Positions 39,721 to 49,900 of a stretch of DNA of 64,000 bases are shown here, one piece after another. The stretch's first letter is position 1, and each line of letters opens with the position of its first letter. The position numbers and the translations under genes were made by a program. The notes beneath the pieces are model-generated. The model was not told the DNA's origin, did no database searches, and was given only the letters and a program-made list of their open reading frames with translations. This DNA is from Vibrio tubiashii (GTDB lineage: Bacteria; Pseudomonadota; Gammaproteobacteria; Enterobacterales; Vibrionaceae): positions 1 through 64,000 of the forward strand of contig JRWQ01000003.1 in assembly GCA_000775715.1 (NCBI GenBank), in the 5' to 3' direction.

Positions 39721-41445
39721 TTAATCTTGTTTAAATCGGTTTTCATCGGGCGCCACGTTTAGGATTTGCAGCGTCCCCTTCAAAATTTCGGAAAATACCG
39801 GCCCGGCGACTGAACCACCGTAATAGTTATCACCCTGAGGCTCATTCACCACAACGACTAGAGCAATTCTTGGATCACTCGCTGGTGCGACCCCTGCCGT
39901 ATAGGCAAAATATTCATCACCATAACCACCAGCAATTGCTTTACGTGACGTACCAGTTTTTGCCGCAACACGGTAGCCCGGTACTGCTGCTTTGGTCGCA
40001 GTACCACCTGGCTGAGTAACGGTTTCTAACATGTTCAATACTTTTTGTGCATTGTCGCGGTCGATAACTTGCTTTGAAAAATCTTGCTGGTTGTTCTCGA
40101 TAATATGGATCGGCTGATACTCACCTAAATTACCTAAGGTCGCATAGGCATGAGCCAGTTGAAGCGGGGTTATAGTTAAGCCATAGCCAAATGAGAGAGT
40201 TGCGATTTCAAACTGAGACCAGCGGCGTCGGTTAGGGAAAATACCTTGTGTTTCACCGACTAAGTTCAAGCCAGACACTTCACCAAAGCCAACAGAGCTA
40301 TACATACCCAATAAGGCTTCCAAAGGCATATCGAGCGCCAGTGTCGCAACACCAATATTACTCGATTTTTTCAAGATGGTGGTTAAGTCAGCCTTGCCCA
40401 CTTTAGACGTATCGCGTACCCGGCTGCCGCCGATCTGCATGATGCCATTGCCAGTATCAATAATCGTATCATCGTCAGCCACGCCATTTTCTAACGCTGC
40501 TAAGACAACAAATGGCTTTACTGTCGAGCCAGGCTCAAACGCATCGGTAATAACACGGTTGCGCATTTTAGCTGACTGAAGATCGGCGCGATTGTTAGGG
40601 TTATATGAAGGTGCATTGACCATCGCAAGCACCGCACCTGTTTTTACATCCAGAATCACCGCCGATCCTGAAGTTGCTCGATAGTCAGCCACCGCTTGTT
40701 TAATGGCGCGATAGGCAATCGCCTGAACGCGCTGATCGATAGTGAGCTCGAGCGGTTTACCCTCTTCTCGCTCTTCCAGTGAAATATTTTCAACCACTCG
40801 GCCATAGCGATCTTTACGGATAATACGTTTGCCTGCTTCACCGGTAAGCCACTTGTCATAGCTACGCTCAACGCCCTCAAGACCATGACCGTCGATACCT
40901 GTCACACCAACTAAGTGTGCACTAACTTCGCCAGCAGGATAGTAACGTCGAGATTCCGCTTTTAGACCAACACCGGAGAGCTTCAGCTCACGTATGTAAT
41001 TCGCCATAGCAGGGCTAACTTGACGTTGCAGGTAGATAAAACGTTTTTTCTTATTGCGATTGATCTTGTCAATGAGGTTTTGACGTTTCAGTCCAAGAAC
41101 ATCTGCCAGGGCATGCCAGCGATCGATGTTTTCCAAACCACCCGCTTTAAATATCGCGACTGGATCAGCCCAAACAGCTTCAACAGGAACACTTACCGCC
41201 AAAGGTTCGCCATTGCGATCAGAGATGATACCCCGAGCCGAATGAAGGGTTTTAGCTCGAATAGAGCGTAAGTCACCCTGCTTAATAAGATTGTCTGGTT
41301 CGATAATTTGAATATACGCAATGCGGCCTGCAAGCGCTGCAAATGCACAGAAGACAAAAAACAGCACTAAATAGAAGCGCCAGCGAATTAATGTCACTGG
41401 CTGTTGCTCGTTTTTAGACTCTACAGGTTTAATTTTTTTGCTCAT
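39721..41445 (-). CDS. ftsI: Septal transpeptidase FtsI (PBP3)
   Basis: Class B penicillin-binding protein that cross-links septal peptidoglycan, paired with FtsW. The 574-residue protein has one N-terminal membrane helix (about 22-44), the pedestal domain with RGIISDRNGEPLAVS, and the transpeptidase motifs Ser307-Thr-Val-Lys310, Ser361-Ser-Asn363 and Lys496-Thr-Gly498; the active Ser has the same number as in E. coli. It shares ATGA-type overlap with ftsL and lies 12 bp before murE. Confidence 0.98.
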   Translation of the reverse strand: MSKKIKPVESKNEQQPVTLIRWRFYLVLFFVFCAFAALAGRIAYIQIIEPDNLIKQGDLRSIRAKTLHSARGIISDRNGEPLAVSVPVEAVWADPVAIFKAGGLENIDRWHALADVLGLKRQNLIDKINRNKKKRFIYLQRQVSPAMANYIRELKLSGVGLKAESRRYYPAGEVSAHLVGVTGIDGHGLEGVERSYDKWLTGEAGKRIIRKDRYGRVVENISLEEREEGKPLELTIDQRVQAIAYRAIKQAVADYRATSGSAVILDVKTGAVLAMVNAPSYNPNNRADLQSAKMRNRVITDAFEPGSTVKPFVVLAALENGVADDDTIIDTGNGIMQIGGSRVRDTSKVGKADLTTILKKSSNIGVATLALDMPLEALLGMYSSVGFGEVSGLNLVGETQGIFPNRRRWSQFEIATLSFGYGLTITPLQLAHAYATLGNLGEYQPIHIIENNQQDFSKQVIDRDNAQKVLNMLETVTQPGGTATKAAVPGYRVAAKTGTSRKAIAGGYGDEYFAYTAGVAPASDPRIALVVVVNEPQGDNYYGGSVAGPVFSEILKGTLQILNVAPDENRFKQD

Positions 41446-41759
41446 GGAAGATTGATGATGACTTCTTTGTCTGAATCTGGGCGCTTCATCTCAAGTTCGG
41501 CTTTTGCCACAGCTTGAACTCGACTGTGCTCTGAAAGTGCAGTTTCTTCGATCAGCAAGTTACGCCACTCGTCGTCCAGCCTTTCTCGCTCGACAAGTGC
41601 TTGATCTTTTTCAGTAATGGCTTGACGTGTATGGTGGGTGGTAAATACAACTCCCATTGCGCTACTAAATATCAGTACCAATAAAATCAGAGGTACTCGA
41701 CCGACACCCAGTAGATCAAGTGCAATCAATTTAGCAAGATTGGGAGTTGCATTACTCAT
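41442..41759 (-). CDS. ftsL: Cell division protein FtsL
   Basis: Small bitopic divisome protein that joins FtsB and FtsQ and helps activate FtsWI. The 105-residue protein has a cytoplasmic N-terminus, a membrane helix (about 21-39, RVPLILLVLIFSSAMGVVF) and a periplasmic leucine-zipper-like coil (about 42-85). The start is the ATG at 41757-41759, four bases after the rsmH stop; the longer open frame overlaps rsmH by 90 bases with no family similarity. Confidence 0.93.
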   Translation of the reverse strand: MSNATPNLAKLIALDLLGVGRVPLILLVLIFSSAMGVVFTTHHTRQAITEKDQALVERERLDDEWRNLLIEETALSEHSRVQAVAKAELEMKRPDSDKEVIINLP

Positions 41760-41763
41760 AAGT

Positions 41764-42714
41764 CTATAGTTTTTCTGCCAGACGAAGCACTGAACTGCGT
41801 GAACGAGCGTTCTCTTCGACTTCTTGTTTCGACGGTTTGATCGCTTTGCCAACTGGTTTTAAGTTAGCACTACCAAGCGCGCTGATCTGCGCTTCGGTCA
41901 TAGGGATACCATGAGGAACCTCTGGGCCTTTGCTTTCTTTACGGATAAAGCGCTTAACCATGCGATCTTCTAGCGAGTGAAAACTGATCACCGACAGACG
42001 GCCTTGGGGAGCCAAAATGCTCGCTGCACCTTTTAGTGCCGTATCGATCTCTTCTAACTCGCTGTTGATGTAAATTCGGAATGCTTGGAAAGCACGTGTC
42101 GCAGGGTGTTTTTTCTCTTTAAAGCTCTTGGGCGCTGCTTCAGAGATCAATTTAGCTAACTGGCCAGTACGAGTCAGGGGTTCATTCTCTTCATTTTCAC
42201 GATAGGCAACAATCGCTTTAGCAATACGACGCGCATGTTTATCTTCACCAAACTCACGAATTACCCAAGTAATATCATCAAGGTCTGCTTCAAGTAGCCA
42301 CTGCGAAACTGGAATGCCCGAAGTTGGGTCCATGCGCATATCGAGTGGGCCATCTTTCATAAAGCTAAAACCGCGCTCTGCATCATCCAATTGCGGAGAA
42401 GAGACACCAAGATCAAGTAGCACACCATCGACTTTACCCACAAGGTCGTAGTCAGCAGCGTATTCAGCCATGCCTGAAAAAGGACCGTGAATAATGGTAA
42501 AACGAGGGTCATCAATTTTACCTGCTTCAGCAATTGCTTGAGGATCGCGGTCAATACTGTACAGACGACCATTTTCACCTAGCTTAGAGAGAATCGTGCG
42601 GCTGTGACCACCGCGACCGAACGTACCATCAATGTATATACCGTCTGGTTTAATCGCTAAACCATCGATCGATTCATGAAGGAGTACAGATATGTGTTTA
42701 AATGCTTCGGTCAT
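41764..42714 (-). CDS. rsmH: 16S rRNA m4C1402 methyltransferase RsmH (MraW)
   Basis: SAM-dependent N4-methylation of C1402 in the ribosomal P site; RsmI, encoded just beyond rnpB, adds the 2'-O-methyl group on the same nucleotide. The 316-residue protein has [57 protein letters not shown] and [12 protein letters not shown]. The start is set at the ATG at 42712-42714 ([12 protein letters not shown]), with GAG seven bases upstream, to match the family N-terminus; an in-frame ATG 14 codons earlier is the alternative. It is the first gene of the dcw cluster; no mraZ precedes it. Confidence 0.96.
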   Translation of the reverse strand: MTEAFKHISVLLHESIDGLAIKPDGIYIDGTFGRGGHSRTILSKLGENGRLYSIDRDPQAIAEAGKIDDPRFTIIHGPFSGMAEYAADYDLVGKVDGVLLDLGVSSPQLDDAERGFSFMKDGPLDMRMDPTSGIPVSQWLLEADLDDITWVIREFGEDKHARRIAKAIVAYRENEENEPLTRTGQLAKLISEAAPKSFKEKKHPATRAFQAFRIYINSELEEIDTALKGAASILAPQGRLSVISFHSLEDRMVKRFIRKESKGPEVPHGIPMTEAQISALGSANLKPVGKAIKPSKQEVEENARSRSSVLRLAEKL

Positions 42715-42856
42715 AGTTATCTCATGTGGCTGACGCATTGGCGAGTTCGAGTTCACCAGTGTACTGATTTAATGGCGTATCGCCACTACTAGCGATTACG
42801 AACACGTGATTTTGCGCTAAGTTTAATCTTTCGAAAACCAAATTGGTCAAATAAAA

Positions 42857-42893
42857 GCAAAAAACCCATCATAACAATAAAGTTACGATGGGT
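42857..42893 (-). terminator. rnpB terminator
   Basis: ACCCATCATAAC (42864-42875) pairs with GTTACGATGGGT (42882-42893) with one mismatch; on the minus strand it is followed by a U-run from the A-run at 42859-42864. It lies directly after the mature 3' end of rnpB. Confidence 0.9.
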
Positions 42894-42900
42894 CTCGAAT

Positions 42901-43330
<430 letters not shown>

Positions 43331-43337
43331 AGGGCGG

Positions 43338-43366
43338 ATTGTATAGAGTTCAGAGTGAAGTGTCTA
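43338..43366 (-). promoter_or_regulatory. rnpB promoter
   Basis: On the minus strand TAGACA (43361-43366) and TACAAT (43338-43343) are exactly 17 bp apart, each 5/6 to consensus, followed by a GC-rich CCGCCC discriminator typical of stable-RNA promoters. The predicted start (about 43330) coincides with the 5' end of P1. Confidence 0.88.
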
Positions 43367-43440
43367 GCGAGATCACAGAATTGGTGTAAACGGAGGGTTA
43401 AATGGTCAGAAAGTAAACGAGAACGCTAGCGCTATGGAAA

Positions 43441-43496
43441 TCGAGATCGGGCTTCGCCCTGCGAGAATCGGGAACGGACTTCGTCCTTCGAGAAGA
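43441..43496. repeat. Palindromic hairpin repeat upstream of rnpB
   Basis: Two UUCG-type hairpins in tandem: GGGCTTCGCCC in 43449-43459 and GGACTTCGTCC in 43477-43487, each followed by a CGAGA/TCGAGA tail. The second unit (43470-43494) matches the inverse of 154-178 at 20 of 25 bases, including one compensatory base-pair change. Confidence 0.6.
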
Positions 43497-43552
43497 AGGG
43501 AAAGAACGATGAGAAACCAAACATTGGTTAGGTGTTGGTAGGGCTCGTTAAC

Positions 43553-43581
43553 TATAAAAGGAGAGTGACGCTACTCTCCTT
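43553..43581 (-). terminator. rsmI terminator
   Basis: AAGGAGAGT (43558-43566) pairs perfectly with ACTCTCCTT (43573-43581); on the minus strand it is followed by TTATAGTT. Moderate U-tract, 35 bp past the rsmI stop. Confidence 0.75.
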
Positions 43582-43615
43582 CCAACATCCCAAGTCCGTA
43601 GCAAAGCGTTCGCTT

Positions 43616-44479
43616 TTAGCCTAAGTTCTCCAAACCCCACTTATACAGAGCGTTCTTCTTCAGGTTGTAGATTTCCGCCGCCATAGCCGCTGCTTTCTTC
43701 AGCGGTAACTCTTTAACTAGAATACTTAACGTGCGTTTTACCTCTTCAGGGATCGACTCTTCTTCAGTAGTGCGGTAGCCGTGAATCAATAACGCCATTT
43801 CACCGCGCTGCTGATTTGGATCCGACTTAACCCACTCCACCAACTCACCTAAAGGCATGCCTTGGATTGTTTCGAACGTTTTAGTCAATTCGCGGGCCAA
43901 CACAACTTCTCGTTCTGGACCCAAAATTTCCAACATATCGTCGAGTGAGTCTAAAATTCGGTGCGGAGATTCGTAGAAGACGCAAGTACGCTCTACCTTA
44001 GCAATTTCAAGAAACTTATCTTTGCGCCCTTTACTCTTCGCAGGTAAGAAACCTTCAAAGCTGAAACGATCAGATGGCAACCCAGACGCACTTAATGCCG
44101 TGATGACCGCACACGCGCCCGGCAACGGTACAACTTTTACTCCCGCCTGACGACATTGCGTCACAAGATGGTAGCCTGGATCGCTAATTAATGGGGTTCC
44201 AGCGTCAGAAACGAGTGCAATAGAGTGCCCAGCTAACAATTTATCGACTAAGACTTGCGCTTTTTGCTGTTCATTATGATCATGGAGGGCAAAAGTTTTA
44301 GTATGAATACTGAAGTGAGACAATAATTTACCAGTATGGCGGGTGTCTTCCGCAGCAACGAGATCAACACTCGATAACACTTCGATGGCTCGTTGAGTAA
44401 TATCACCTAAATTACCAATAGGGGTAGGCACAATATAGAGAGTAGGACCCTCAATTGGTAAGGTTTTGTTATCTGTCAT
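43616..44479 (-). CDS. rsmI: 16S rRNA 2'-O-ribose C1402 methyltransferase RsmI
   Basis: Tetrapyrrole-methylase-fold enzyme that modifies the same nucleotide as RsmH. The 287-residue protein has [15 protein letters not shown] (about 17-31), [13 protein letters not shown] (about 40-52), [18 protein letters not shown] (about 84-101), [18 protein letters not shown] and FYESPHRI. It is divergent from lpoA with 63 bp between the start codons. Confidence 0.97.
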   Translation of the reverse strand: MTDNKTLPIEGPTLYIVPTPIGNLGDITQRAIEVLSSVDLVAAEDTRHTGKLLSHFSIHTKTFALHDHNEQQKAQVLVDKLLAGHSIALVSDAGTPLISDPGYHLVTQCRQAGVKVVPLPGACAVITALSASGLPSDRFSFEGFLPAKSKGRKDKFLEIAKVERTCVFYESPHRILDSLDDMLEILGPEREVVLARELTKTFETIQGMPLGELVEWVKSDPNQQRGEMALLIHGYRTTEEESIPEEVKRTLSILVKELPLKKAAAMAAEIYNLKKNALYKWGLENLG

Positions 44480-44542
44480 TTGTTTACCATCACTTCAACG
44501 ATTAATATAGACACAATCTTATACGGAATTAATAAAGAACTC

Positions 44543-46357
44543 ATGGCCATAAAACACCACAAGCGTCTAAGTGTAACACGCTTAATGACTCCTGTAGCAC
44601 TAGCTGTCACTTTGGCAGCGTGTTCTTCTACTCCAAAGACGCCACAAAGTGTCGATATTACACTCGACCCTAACCAACCTCTACAAACTTACTTAATGCG
44701 CGCTGATAGTAGCCAAGGTAGTTTGCAGAGCGATTGGCTTATTATGGCACTGAAAGCCTCTATCGACGCAGGTGACACCGCACAAGCTGAACTGCTCATC
44801 AAGCGTTTGTCACGCCAGTCGCTTAACGAAATGCAACAAGCAGAATGGCAGCTAGCACAGGCAGAGTTATTGGTTTCACAAGGCAAAAATGATGAGGCTC
44901 TGCAAGTTCTTAACTTCCGCCCAAACTGGCAGTTGGGAGAAGATCAGTGGCTGAACTATCATCAGATGCGTGGTTCTCTATTTACCGACAAAGGCGACGT
45001 GTTTAATGCAACGCGCGAACTTTCTTTAAGCCGTCAGTACCAACCAGAAACCGAGCAAAGCGCCATTGCCCAAACTATTTGGAGCAATCTAAGTAAATAC
45101 TTACTTTCACAAATCGAAGGGTTCAAGGCTCAAGAGAGCGATGCAGAAATTACAGGTTGGCTAGAGCTAGCTGCGACGAGTAAAAACTATGCAAGTGATC
45201 TACCTATGCTTAAAGCTCAGTTAGAACAGTGGCTTGCTAACCACCCTAGCCACCCAGCAACGCTGTACACACCTCAGGCCATTACTGACATTCTCGCGTT
45301 AGAGATCACTAAACCAGTCAACACTGCACTGCTACTGCCACTGACAGGCAAGTTCGCCAAGCAAGCGCAGTTGATTCGTGACGGCTTTATTCTTGAGATG
45401 ATGAATGATAGTGAGCGAGACGAGAATGCAACACTTACTGTTATTGATACCAACACAACCTCGCTTGAAGAGCTAGAGATCACCTTAGTTGAGAAGCAGA
45501 TCGACTCTGTTGTTGGTCCACTGCTTAAAAACAACATAGAGAAACTACAGCAAGCGCAAGCCAGCTTTGCGACACCTCTGCCAACCCTAGCACTAAACAT
45601 TCCTGATGAAATTCAGCCAGGAAACAACACTTGTTACTTAGCACTATCACCAGAGCAAGAAGTCGCGCAAGCAGCAAAGCACTTAGCGCAGCAAGGTTAT
45701 CAATATCCACTCATTCTTGCACCACAAGGTCGCCTTGGTACTCGCGTGGCAGAAGCGTTTGAGCAAGAATGGAAACAGCACAATGACACTAAGGTAGCGG
45801 TAAATCTATTTGGTGATAAGCGCCAGCTACAACGTGATATCAACAAGGTGTTTGGTCTGCAAAGTAGCCAACAGCACATTGCACAGATGGAGTCTCTACT
45901 CGATATCCCACTAGAGAGTCAGCCACGTAGTCGCCGTGACATCGACGCGGTTTACATTGTCGCCAACAGTTCGGAATTGACGTTAATCAAGCCATTTATC
46001 GAAGTCGCCATCAACCCAGATACAACGCCACCAAAACTCTACTCTAACTCTCGCAGTAACAGTGGCCGCCACCAGTATGAAGACTTATCTGGCGTGATGT
46101 TCAGTGACATTCCACTGCTCATCCAGCCAGATTCTGCACTTAAAGCACAAATGGACAAGCTGTGGCCAAAAGATTCCAATGCAGAGAAACGCCTTCAAGC
46201 CCTTGGAATGGATGCTTACCGCCTAATGGAGCATCTACCGCAAATGAAAGTCGTCCACGACTACAATGTTGAAGGCAATACAGGCCGACTAAGCATTGAT
46301 GATAATTGTATTGTGCAGCGCGAGATCAGTTGGGCGGAGCACAGTGCAACTCAATAA
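44543..46357 (+). CDS. lpoA: Penicillin-binding protein activator LpoA
   Basis: Outer-membrane lipoprotein that activates PBP1a from outside the sacculus. The 604-residue protein has a lipoprotein signal with lipobox LAAC (lipidated Cys27), an N-terminal TPR-like helical domain (about 45-250) and a C-terminal domain of the periplasmic-binding fold (about 270-600, TALLLPLTGKFAKQAQLIRDGF onward). The start is the ATG at 44543, which gives the basic HHKR n-region; an in-frame upstream ATG adds 21 residues that spoil the signal peptide. First gene of lpoA-yraN-diaA-dolP. Confidence 0.95.
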   Translation: MAIKHHKRLSVTRLMTPVALAVTLAACSSTPKTPQSVDITLDPNQPLQTYLMRADSSQGSLQSDWLIMALKASIDAGDTAQAELLIKRLSRQSLNEMQQAEWQLAQAELLVSQGKNDEALQVLNFRPNWQLGEDQWLNYHQMRGSLFTDKGDVFNATRELSLSRQYQPETEQSAIAQTIWSNLSKYLLSQIEGFKAQESDAEITGWLELAATSKNYASDLPMLKAQLEQWLANHPSHPATLYTPQAITDILALEITKPVNTALLLPLTGKFAKQAQLIRDGFILEMMNDSERDENATLTVIDTNTTSLEELEITLVEKQIDSVVGPLLKNNIEKLQQAQASFATPLPTLALNIPDEIQPGNNTCYLALSPEQEVAQAAKHLAQQGYQYPLILAPQGRLGTRVAEAFEQEWKQHNDTKVAVNLFGDKRQLQRDINKVFGLQSSQQHIAQMESLLDIPLESQPRSRRDIDAVYIVANSSELTLIKPFIEVAINPDTTPPKLYSNSRSNSGRHQYEDLSGVMFSDIPLLIQPDSALKAQMDKLWPKDSNAEKRLQALGMDAYRLMEHLPQMKVVHDYNVEGNTGRLSIDDNCIVQREISWAEHSATQ

Positions 46358-46709
46358 ACGCGCTCAGGGACAACACTATGAAGCCGTAGCTGAAAAGTAT
46401 CTTATTGGTTGCGGCTTATCGCCAATTGAGAGAAACTTCCTTATCAAAGGCGGCGAGCTCGACCTGATTATGAAACACGGTGAGACAATTGTTTTCGTCG
46501 AAGTTCGCTACCGACTAAGCCAAGCCTATGGACATGCTGCAGAAACAGTCACTACGGGCAAAGTGAGAAAGCTCGTCAAAGCCGCAACGCTATGGCTAGC
46601 CAAAAATGGTTTATCGATTCATTCGACCGATTTTCGTTTCGACTTGGTGGCAATACACCAACACGGCAAGCAGATCGAATGGATAAAAAACGCAATTACT
46701 CAAGGATAA
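46344..46709 (+). CDS. yraN: YraN family endonuclease-like protein (UPF0102)
   Basis: A 121-residue protein with the restriction-endonuclease-like core: GELDLIMKHGETIVFVEVRYR carries the E-x-D and E-x-R pattern of the family, followed by KVRKLVKAATLWLA. Function unproven; a nuclease or resolvase role is suggested for the family. The start is the GTG at 46344, with GGAG four bases upstream and (M)QLNKRAQGQHYEAVAEKYL as a typical N-terminus; it overlaps lpoA by 14 bases. It ends four bases before diaA. Confidence 0.85.
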   Translation: MQLNKRAQGQHYEAVAEKYLIGCGLSPIERNFLIKGGELDLIMKHGETIVFVEVRYRLSQAYGHAAETVTTGKVRKLVKAATLWLAKNGLSIHSTDFRFDLVAIHQHGKQIEWIKNAITQG

Positions 46710-47303
<594 letters not shown>

Positions 47304-47306
47304 ACT

Positions 47307-47876
47307 ATGAAGACGGTAAAAAACTTAGTCATTTTTCTGTTCGCACTCAGCCTTTCCGGCTGTGCTGGTCTATTTATCGCAGGTGCGGCAACAACCGCTA
47401 GCATCGTTATTGATCCCCGTACCACTCAAGAAATATGGGATGACAACAATATCGAGTTTGAGATTGCCGGGATAGGTAATAAAGATCCTTTCCGTGGTAA
47501 TGCTCGCATCACAGCAAGCTCATACAACGGTACCGTTGTTTTAATGGGCCAAGCGAATACTGAACAGCTAAAACGCGAGATAGAAAGTCGTTCTCGTGAT
47601 ATCAAGGGCGTTAAAGAAGTTCACAATCAACTGCGCGTGAAATCACCACTCTCTGTGGGACAAATTAGCCATGACAGCTGGATAACCACTAAGGTTAAAT
47701 CAGCGCTGATCGCTAACTCAGAACTTAGCGGCACCAAAATTAAGGTAATCACTGAAGATAAAGAGGTGTTCTTATTGGGTTATGTATCCCAAGAACATGC
47801 AACAATAGCAATAGATATTGCTCGCAACACCTCAGGTGTAAAACAAGTCATTCGTGCTTTCTATCAAGGGAGTTGA
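47307..47876 (+). CDS. dolP: Outer-membrane lipoprotein DolP (YraP)
   Basis: A 189-residue dual-BON-domain lipoprotein that supports outer-membrane integrity. Signal peptide with lipobox LSGC (Cys19), then BON1 (about 45-115, ITASSYNGTVVLMGQANTEQL) and BON2 (about 122-189, VKSALIANSELSGTKIKVITEDKEVFLLGYVS). Last gene of its operon, ending at a bidirectional terminator shared with sspB. In E. coli the gene is controlled by sigma-E; no such promoter is obvious inside diaA. Confidence 0.95.
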   Translation: MKTVKNLVIFLFALSLSGCAGLFIAGAATTASIVIDPRTTQEIWDDNNIEFEIAGIGNKDPFRGNARITASSYNGTVVLMGQANTEQLKREIESRSRDIKGVKEVHNQLRVKSPLSVGQISHDSWITTKVKSALIANSELSGTKIKVITEDKEVFLLGYVSQEHATIAIDIARNTSGVKQVIRAFYQGS

Positions 47877-47894
47877 CCCTGTCGGAATAGATGT

Positions 47895-47924
47895 AAAAAA
47901 GCAGCGCTAGGCGCTGCTTTTTTT
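47895..47924. terminator. Bidirectional terminator between dolP and sspB
   Basis: AAAAAAGCAGCGC-TAG-GCGCTGCTTTTTTT is a perfect inverted repeat with A and T runs on both sides. Confidence 0.95.
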
Positions 47925-47925
47925 A

Positions 47926-48420
47926 TTACTTAACCACTCGAAGACTCGGTCTGCCTTTTGGTCTAGGCGCTTCGTCCTCTGCCAATTCAGACTCAACTGA
48001 TTCCAGCTCTAGTTCTGGCTCTTCTGCAACAGAGAGGCCTTGAGGTGACTCTTCGAAAGTCTCTTCCTCGAAACCTTCCTCTTCACCCATGTAGGCATCT
48101 TCAGGTTCAAACATAGTTCCAGCGCCGTTTTCACGAGCATAGATAGCTTGAACCGCATAAAGAGGCACAATAACGGAGTGGGGACGCCCGCTAAAGCGAG
48201 CATTAAAGGTAATCGCCTCATTACCTAGCTCTAAATTACCCACGGCTCGAGGAGCAACATTAAGAATAATTTGGCCATCTTGAACAAACTCGAGAGGCAC
48301 ACGCACTCCCGGCAGTTCGGCTGAGACAACCAGATGTGGCGTTAAGTCGTTGTCCACCAGCCAATCATAGAATGCGCGAAGCATATATGGTCGGCGTGGT
48401 GTCATGTTTGCTATATCCAT
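47926..48420 (-). CDS. sspB: ClpXP protease specificity-enhancing factor SspB
   Basis: Adaptor that brings ssrA-tagged proteins to ClpXP. The 164-residue protein has the folded tag-binding domain (about 1-110: PRRPYMLRAFYDWLVDNDLTPHL, FNARFSGRPHSVIVPLYAVQAIYARENG) and a long acidic flexible linker, ending in the ClpX-docking peptide GRPSLRVVK. It lies 11 bp after sspA, as in E. coli. Its stop codon is almost in contact with the shared terminator. Confidence 0.97.
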   Translation of the reverse strand: MDIANMTPRRPYMLRAFYDWLVDNDLTPHLVVSAELPGVRVPLEFVQDGQIILNVAPRAVGNLELGNEAITFNARFSGRPHSVIVPLYAVQAIYARENGAGTMFEPEDAYMGEEEGFEEETFEESPQGLSVAEEPELELESVESELAEDEAPRPKGRPSLRVVK

Positions 48421-48431
48421 CTTCTCGCCAA

Positions 48432-49067
48432 TTAACGAGCTAGACGCATTTCACGTTCAGCTTCAGTGAGAGAAGCTAGGAATGAATCACGTTCAAATAC
48501 GCGGTTCATATACACTTTAAGTTCTTTTGAACCAGGGCCGACTAGCTCAATACCAAGCTGAGGCAAACGCCATAGTAACGGTGCTAGGTAGCAGTCGATT
48601 AAGCTGAACTCTTCGCTCATAAAGTACTCGTATTCAGCGAATACAGGACCTAGAGTTAGCAGGTCATTACGCAGTTTGTTACGCGCTGCTTCTGCTTCTT
48701 CAGCGTTACCTTTAACAATCTTTTCAGCAAGCGTGTACCAGTTCTTCTCAATACGGAAAATCATCAGACGGCTATTGCCACGCGCAACTGGGTAAACAGG
48801 CATCAATGGTGGATGAGGGAAACGCTCATCTAGGTATTCCATGATGATTTTTGAATCGTAAAGCGCTAGTTCACGGTCAACTAACGTTGGTACTGTCTTG
48901 TACGGGTTTAATTCGATAAGCTCCGCAGGTAGATTCGCTTCATCAACAAGCTCTACTTCAACACTTACACCTTTCTCTGCTAGAACAATACGAACCTGAT
49001 GGCTATACATATCAGATGCACTTGAAAATAGAGTCATCACAGAACGTTTATTGGCAGCTACAGCCAT
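48432..49067 (-). CDS. sspA: Stringent starvation protein A
   Basis: A GST-fold RNA-polymerase-associated protein that alters promoter use in stationary phase and acid stress. The 211-residue protein has the thioredoxin-like N-half (VMTLFSSASDMYSHQVRIVLAEKGV, about 10-34; NPYKTVPTLVDRELALYDSKIIMEYLDERFP) and helical C-half. The start is the ATG at 49065-49067, five bases after GGAGG; the longer frame would put that Shine-Dalgarno inside the coding region. Co-transcribed with sspB. Confidence 0.96.
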   Translation of the reverse strand: MAVAANKRSVMTLFSSASDMYSHQVRIVLAEKGVSVEVELVDEANLPAELIELNPYKTVPTLVDRELALYDSKIIMEYLDERFPHPPLMPVYPVARGNSRLMIFRIEKNWYTLAEKIVKGNAEEAEAARNKLRNDLLTLGPVFAEYEYFMSEEFSLIDCYLAPLLWRLPQLGIELVGPGSKELKVYMNRVFERDSFLASLTEAEREMRLAR

Positions 49068-49090
49068 GGAGCCCTCCAGCACACTTACAA

Positions 49091-49121
49091 ATAAAAACAA
49101 TGGAGGCTAAGCCTCCATTGT
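49091..49121 (-). terminator. petABC terminator
   Basis: ACAATGGAGGC (49097-49107) pairs perfectly with GCCTCCATTGT (49111-49121) around TAA; on the minus strand it runs into TTTTTAT. It lies 42 bp past the petC stop and 24 bp before sspA. Confidence 0.9.
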
Positions 49122-49162
49122 AAAGTTTAAAAATTAGGAATTAGCACGGTATGATAGCACAA

Positions 49163-49900
49163 TTAGTGCACATCACGCCAATACTCTTTCTTAAGTAGCA
49201 CAACGACAATAGTGAAGATCACTAGGAATGCCATTACCCACCAACCTAGTGCATGACGCTCAAGCTTAACAGGGTCACCTGAGTACTCTAAGAAGTTAAC
49301 CAAATCACGAACCGCTTGGTCATACTCTTCAGTGTTAAGTTCTCCCGTGCCATCAGACTCAACACCGACCACTTTTGTCACTTCCTGGCCATCAACCATA
49401 TGAGTCTCAAAAATAGGCTTGGGAATACCTTGCAGCTCTTCGAGTACATGTGGCATACCAACACTTGGGAAAACGATGTTGTTAACACCAAATGGGCGAC
49501 TTGGGTCCTCGTAGAAACTACGCAAGTATGTATATAGCCAATCGGTACCGCGCACACGTGCAACTAAAGTGAGATCTGGCGGTGGAGCACCAAACCATTT
49601 CGCCGCTGACTTATCTGGGATAGCATTCTCCATTAAGTCACCCACCTTAGCTTCAGGATCAAAGATCAGGTTATCTTTCAGTAACTCAACCGGGATACCG
49701 ATATCACGTGCTACACGTTCATAACGTTGGTACTGAGCTGAGTGACAACCGAAACAGTAGTTCATGAACAGTTTCGCGCCGTTTTGCAGTGAAGCCTGGT
49801 CACTCAGATCATTGTTCGCTTTATCAAGTGGTACGTTCGCACCCGCTGCCATCGCCAATGAAGGCAGCATTGCAAATAAAATTACAATCCATTTTTTCAT
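49163..49900 (-). CDS. petC: Cytochrome c1 of the bc1 complex
   Basis: Haem-c subunit that passes electrons from the Rieske centre to soluble cytochrome c. The 245-residue protein has a signal peptide (about 1-19), the haem motif CFGCH at 49-53, a Met axial-ligand candidate in VFPSVGMPHVL (about 143-153), and a C-terminal membrane anchor (WWVMAFLVIFTIVVVLL, about 221-237). Its start overlaps the petB stop by four bases. Confidence 0.97.
   Translation of the reverse strand: MKKWIVILFAMLPSLAMAAGANVPLDKANNDLSDQASLQNGAKLFMNYCFGCHSAQYQRYERVARDIGIPVELLKDNLIFDPEAKVGDLMENAIPDKSAAKWFGAPPPDLTLVARVRGTDWLYTYLRSFYEDPSRPFGVNNIVFPSVGMPHVLEELQGIPKPIFETHMVDGQEVTKVVGVESDGTGELNTEEYDQAVRDLVNFLEYSGDPVKLERHALGWWVMAFLVIFTIVVVLLKKEYWRDVH

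Noticed and set aside
47307..47876. dolP as a canonical sigma-E target with its own promoter
   Set aside because: Only three bases separate it from diaA and I could not find a convincing GGAACTT-N16-TCNAA inside diaA.
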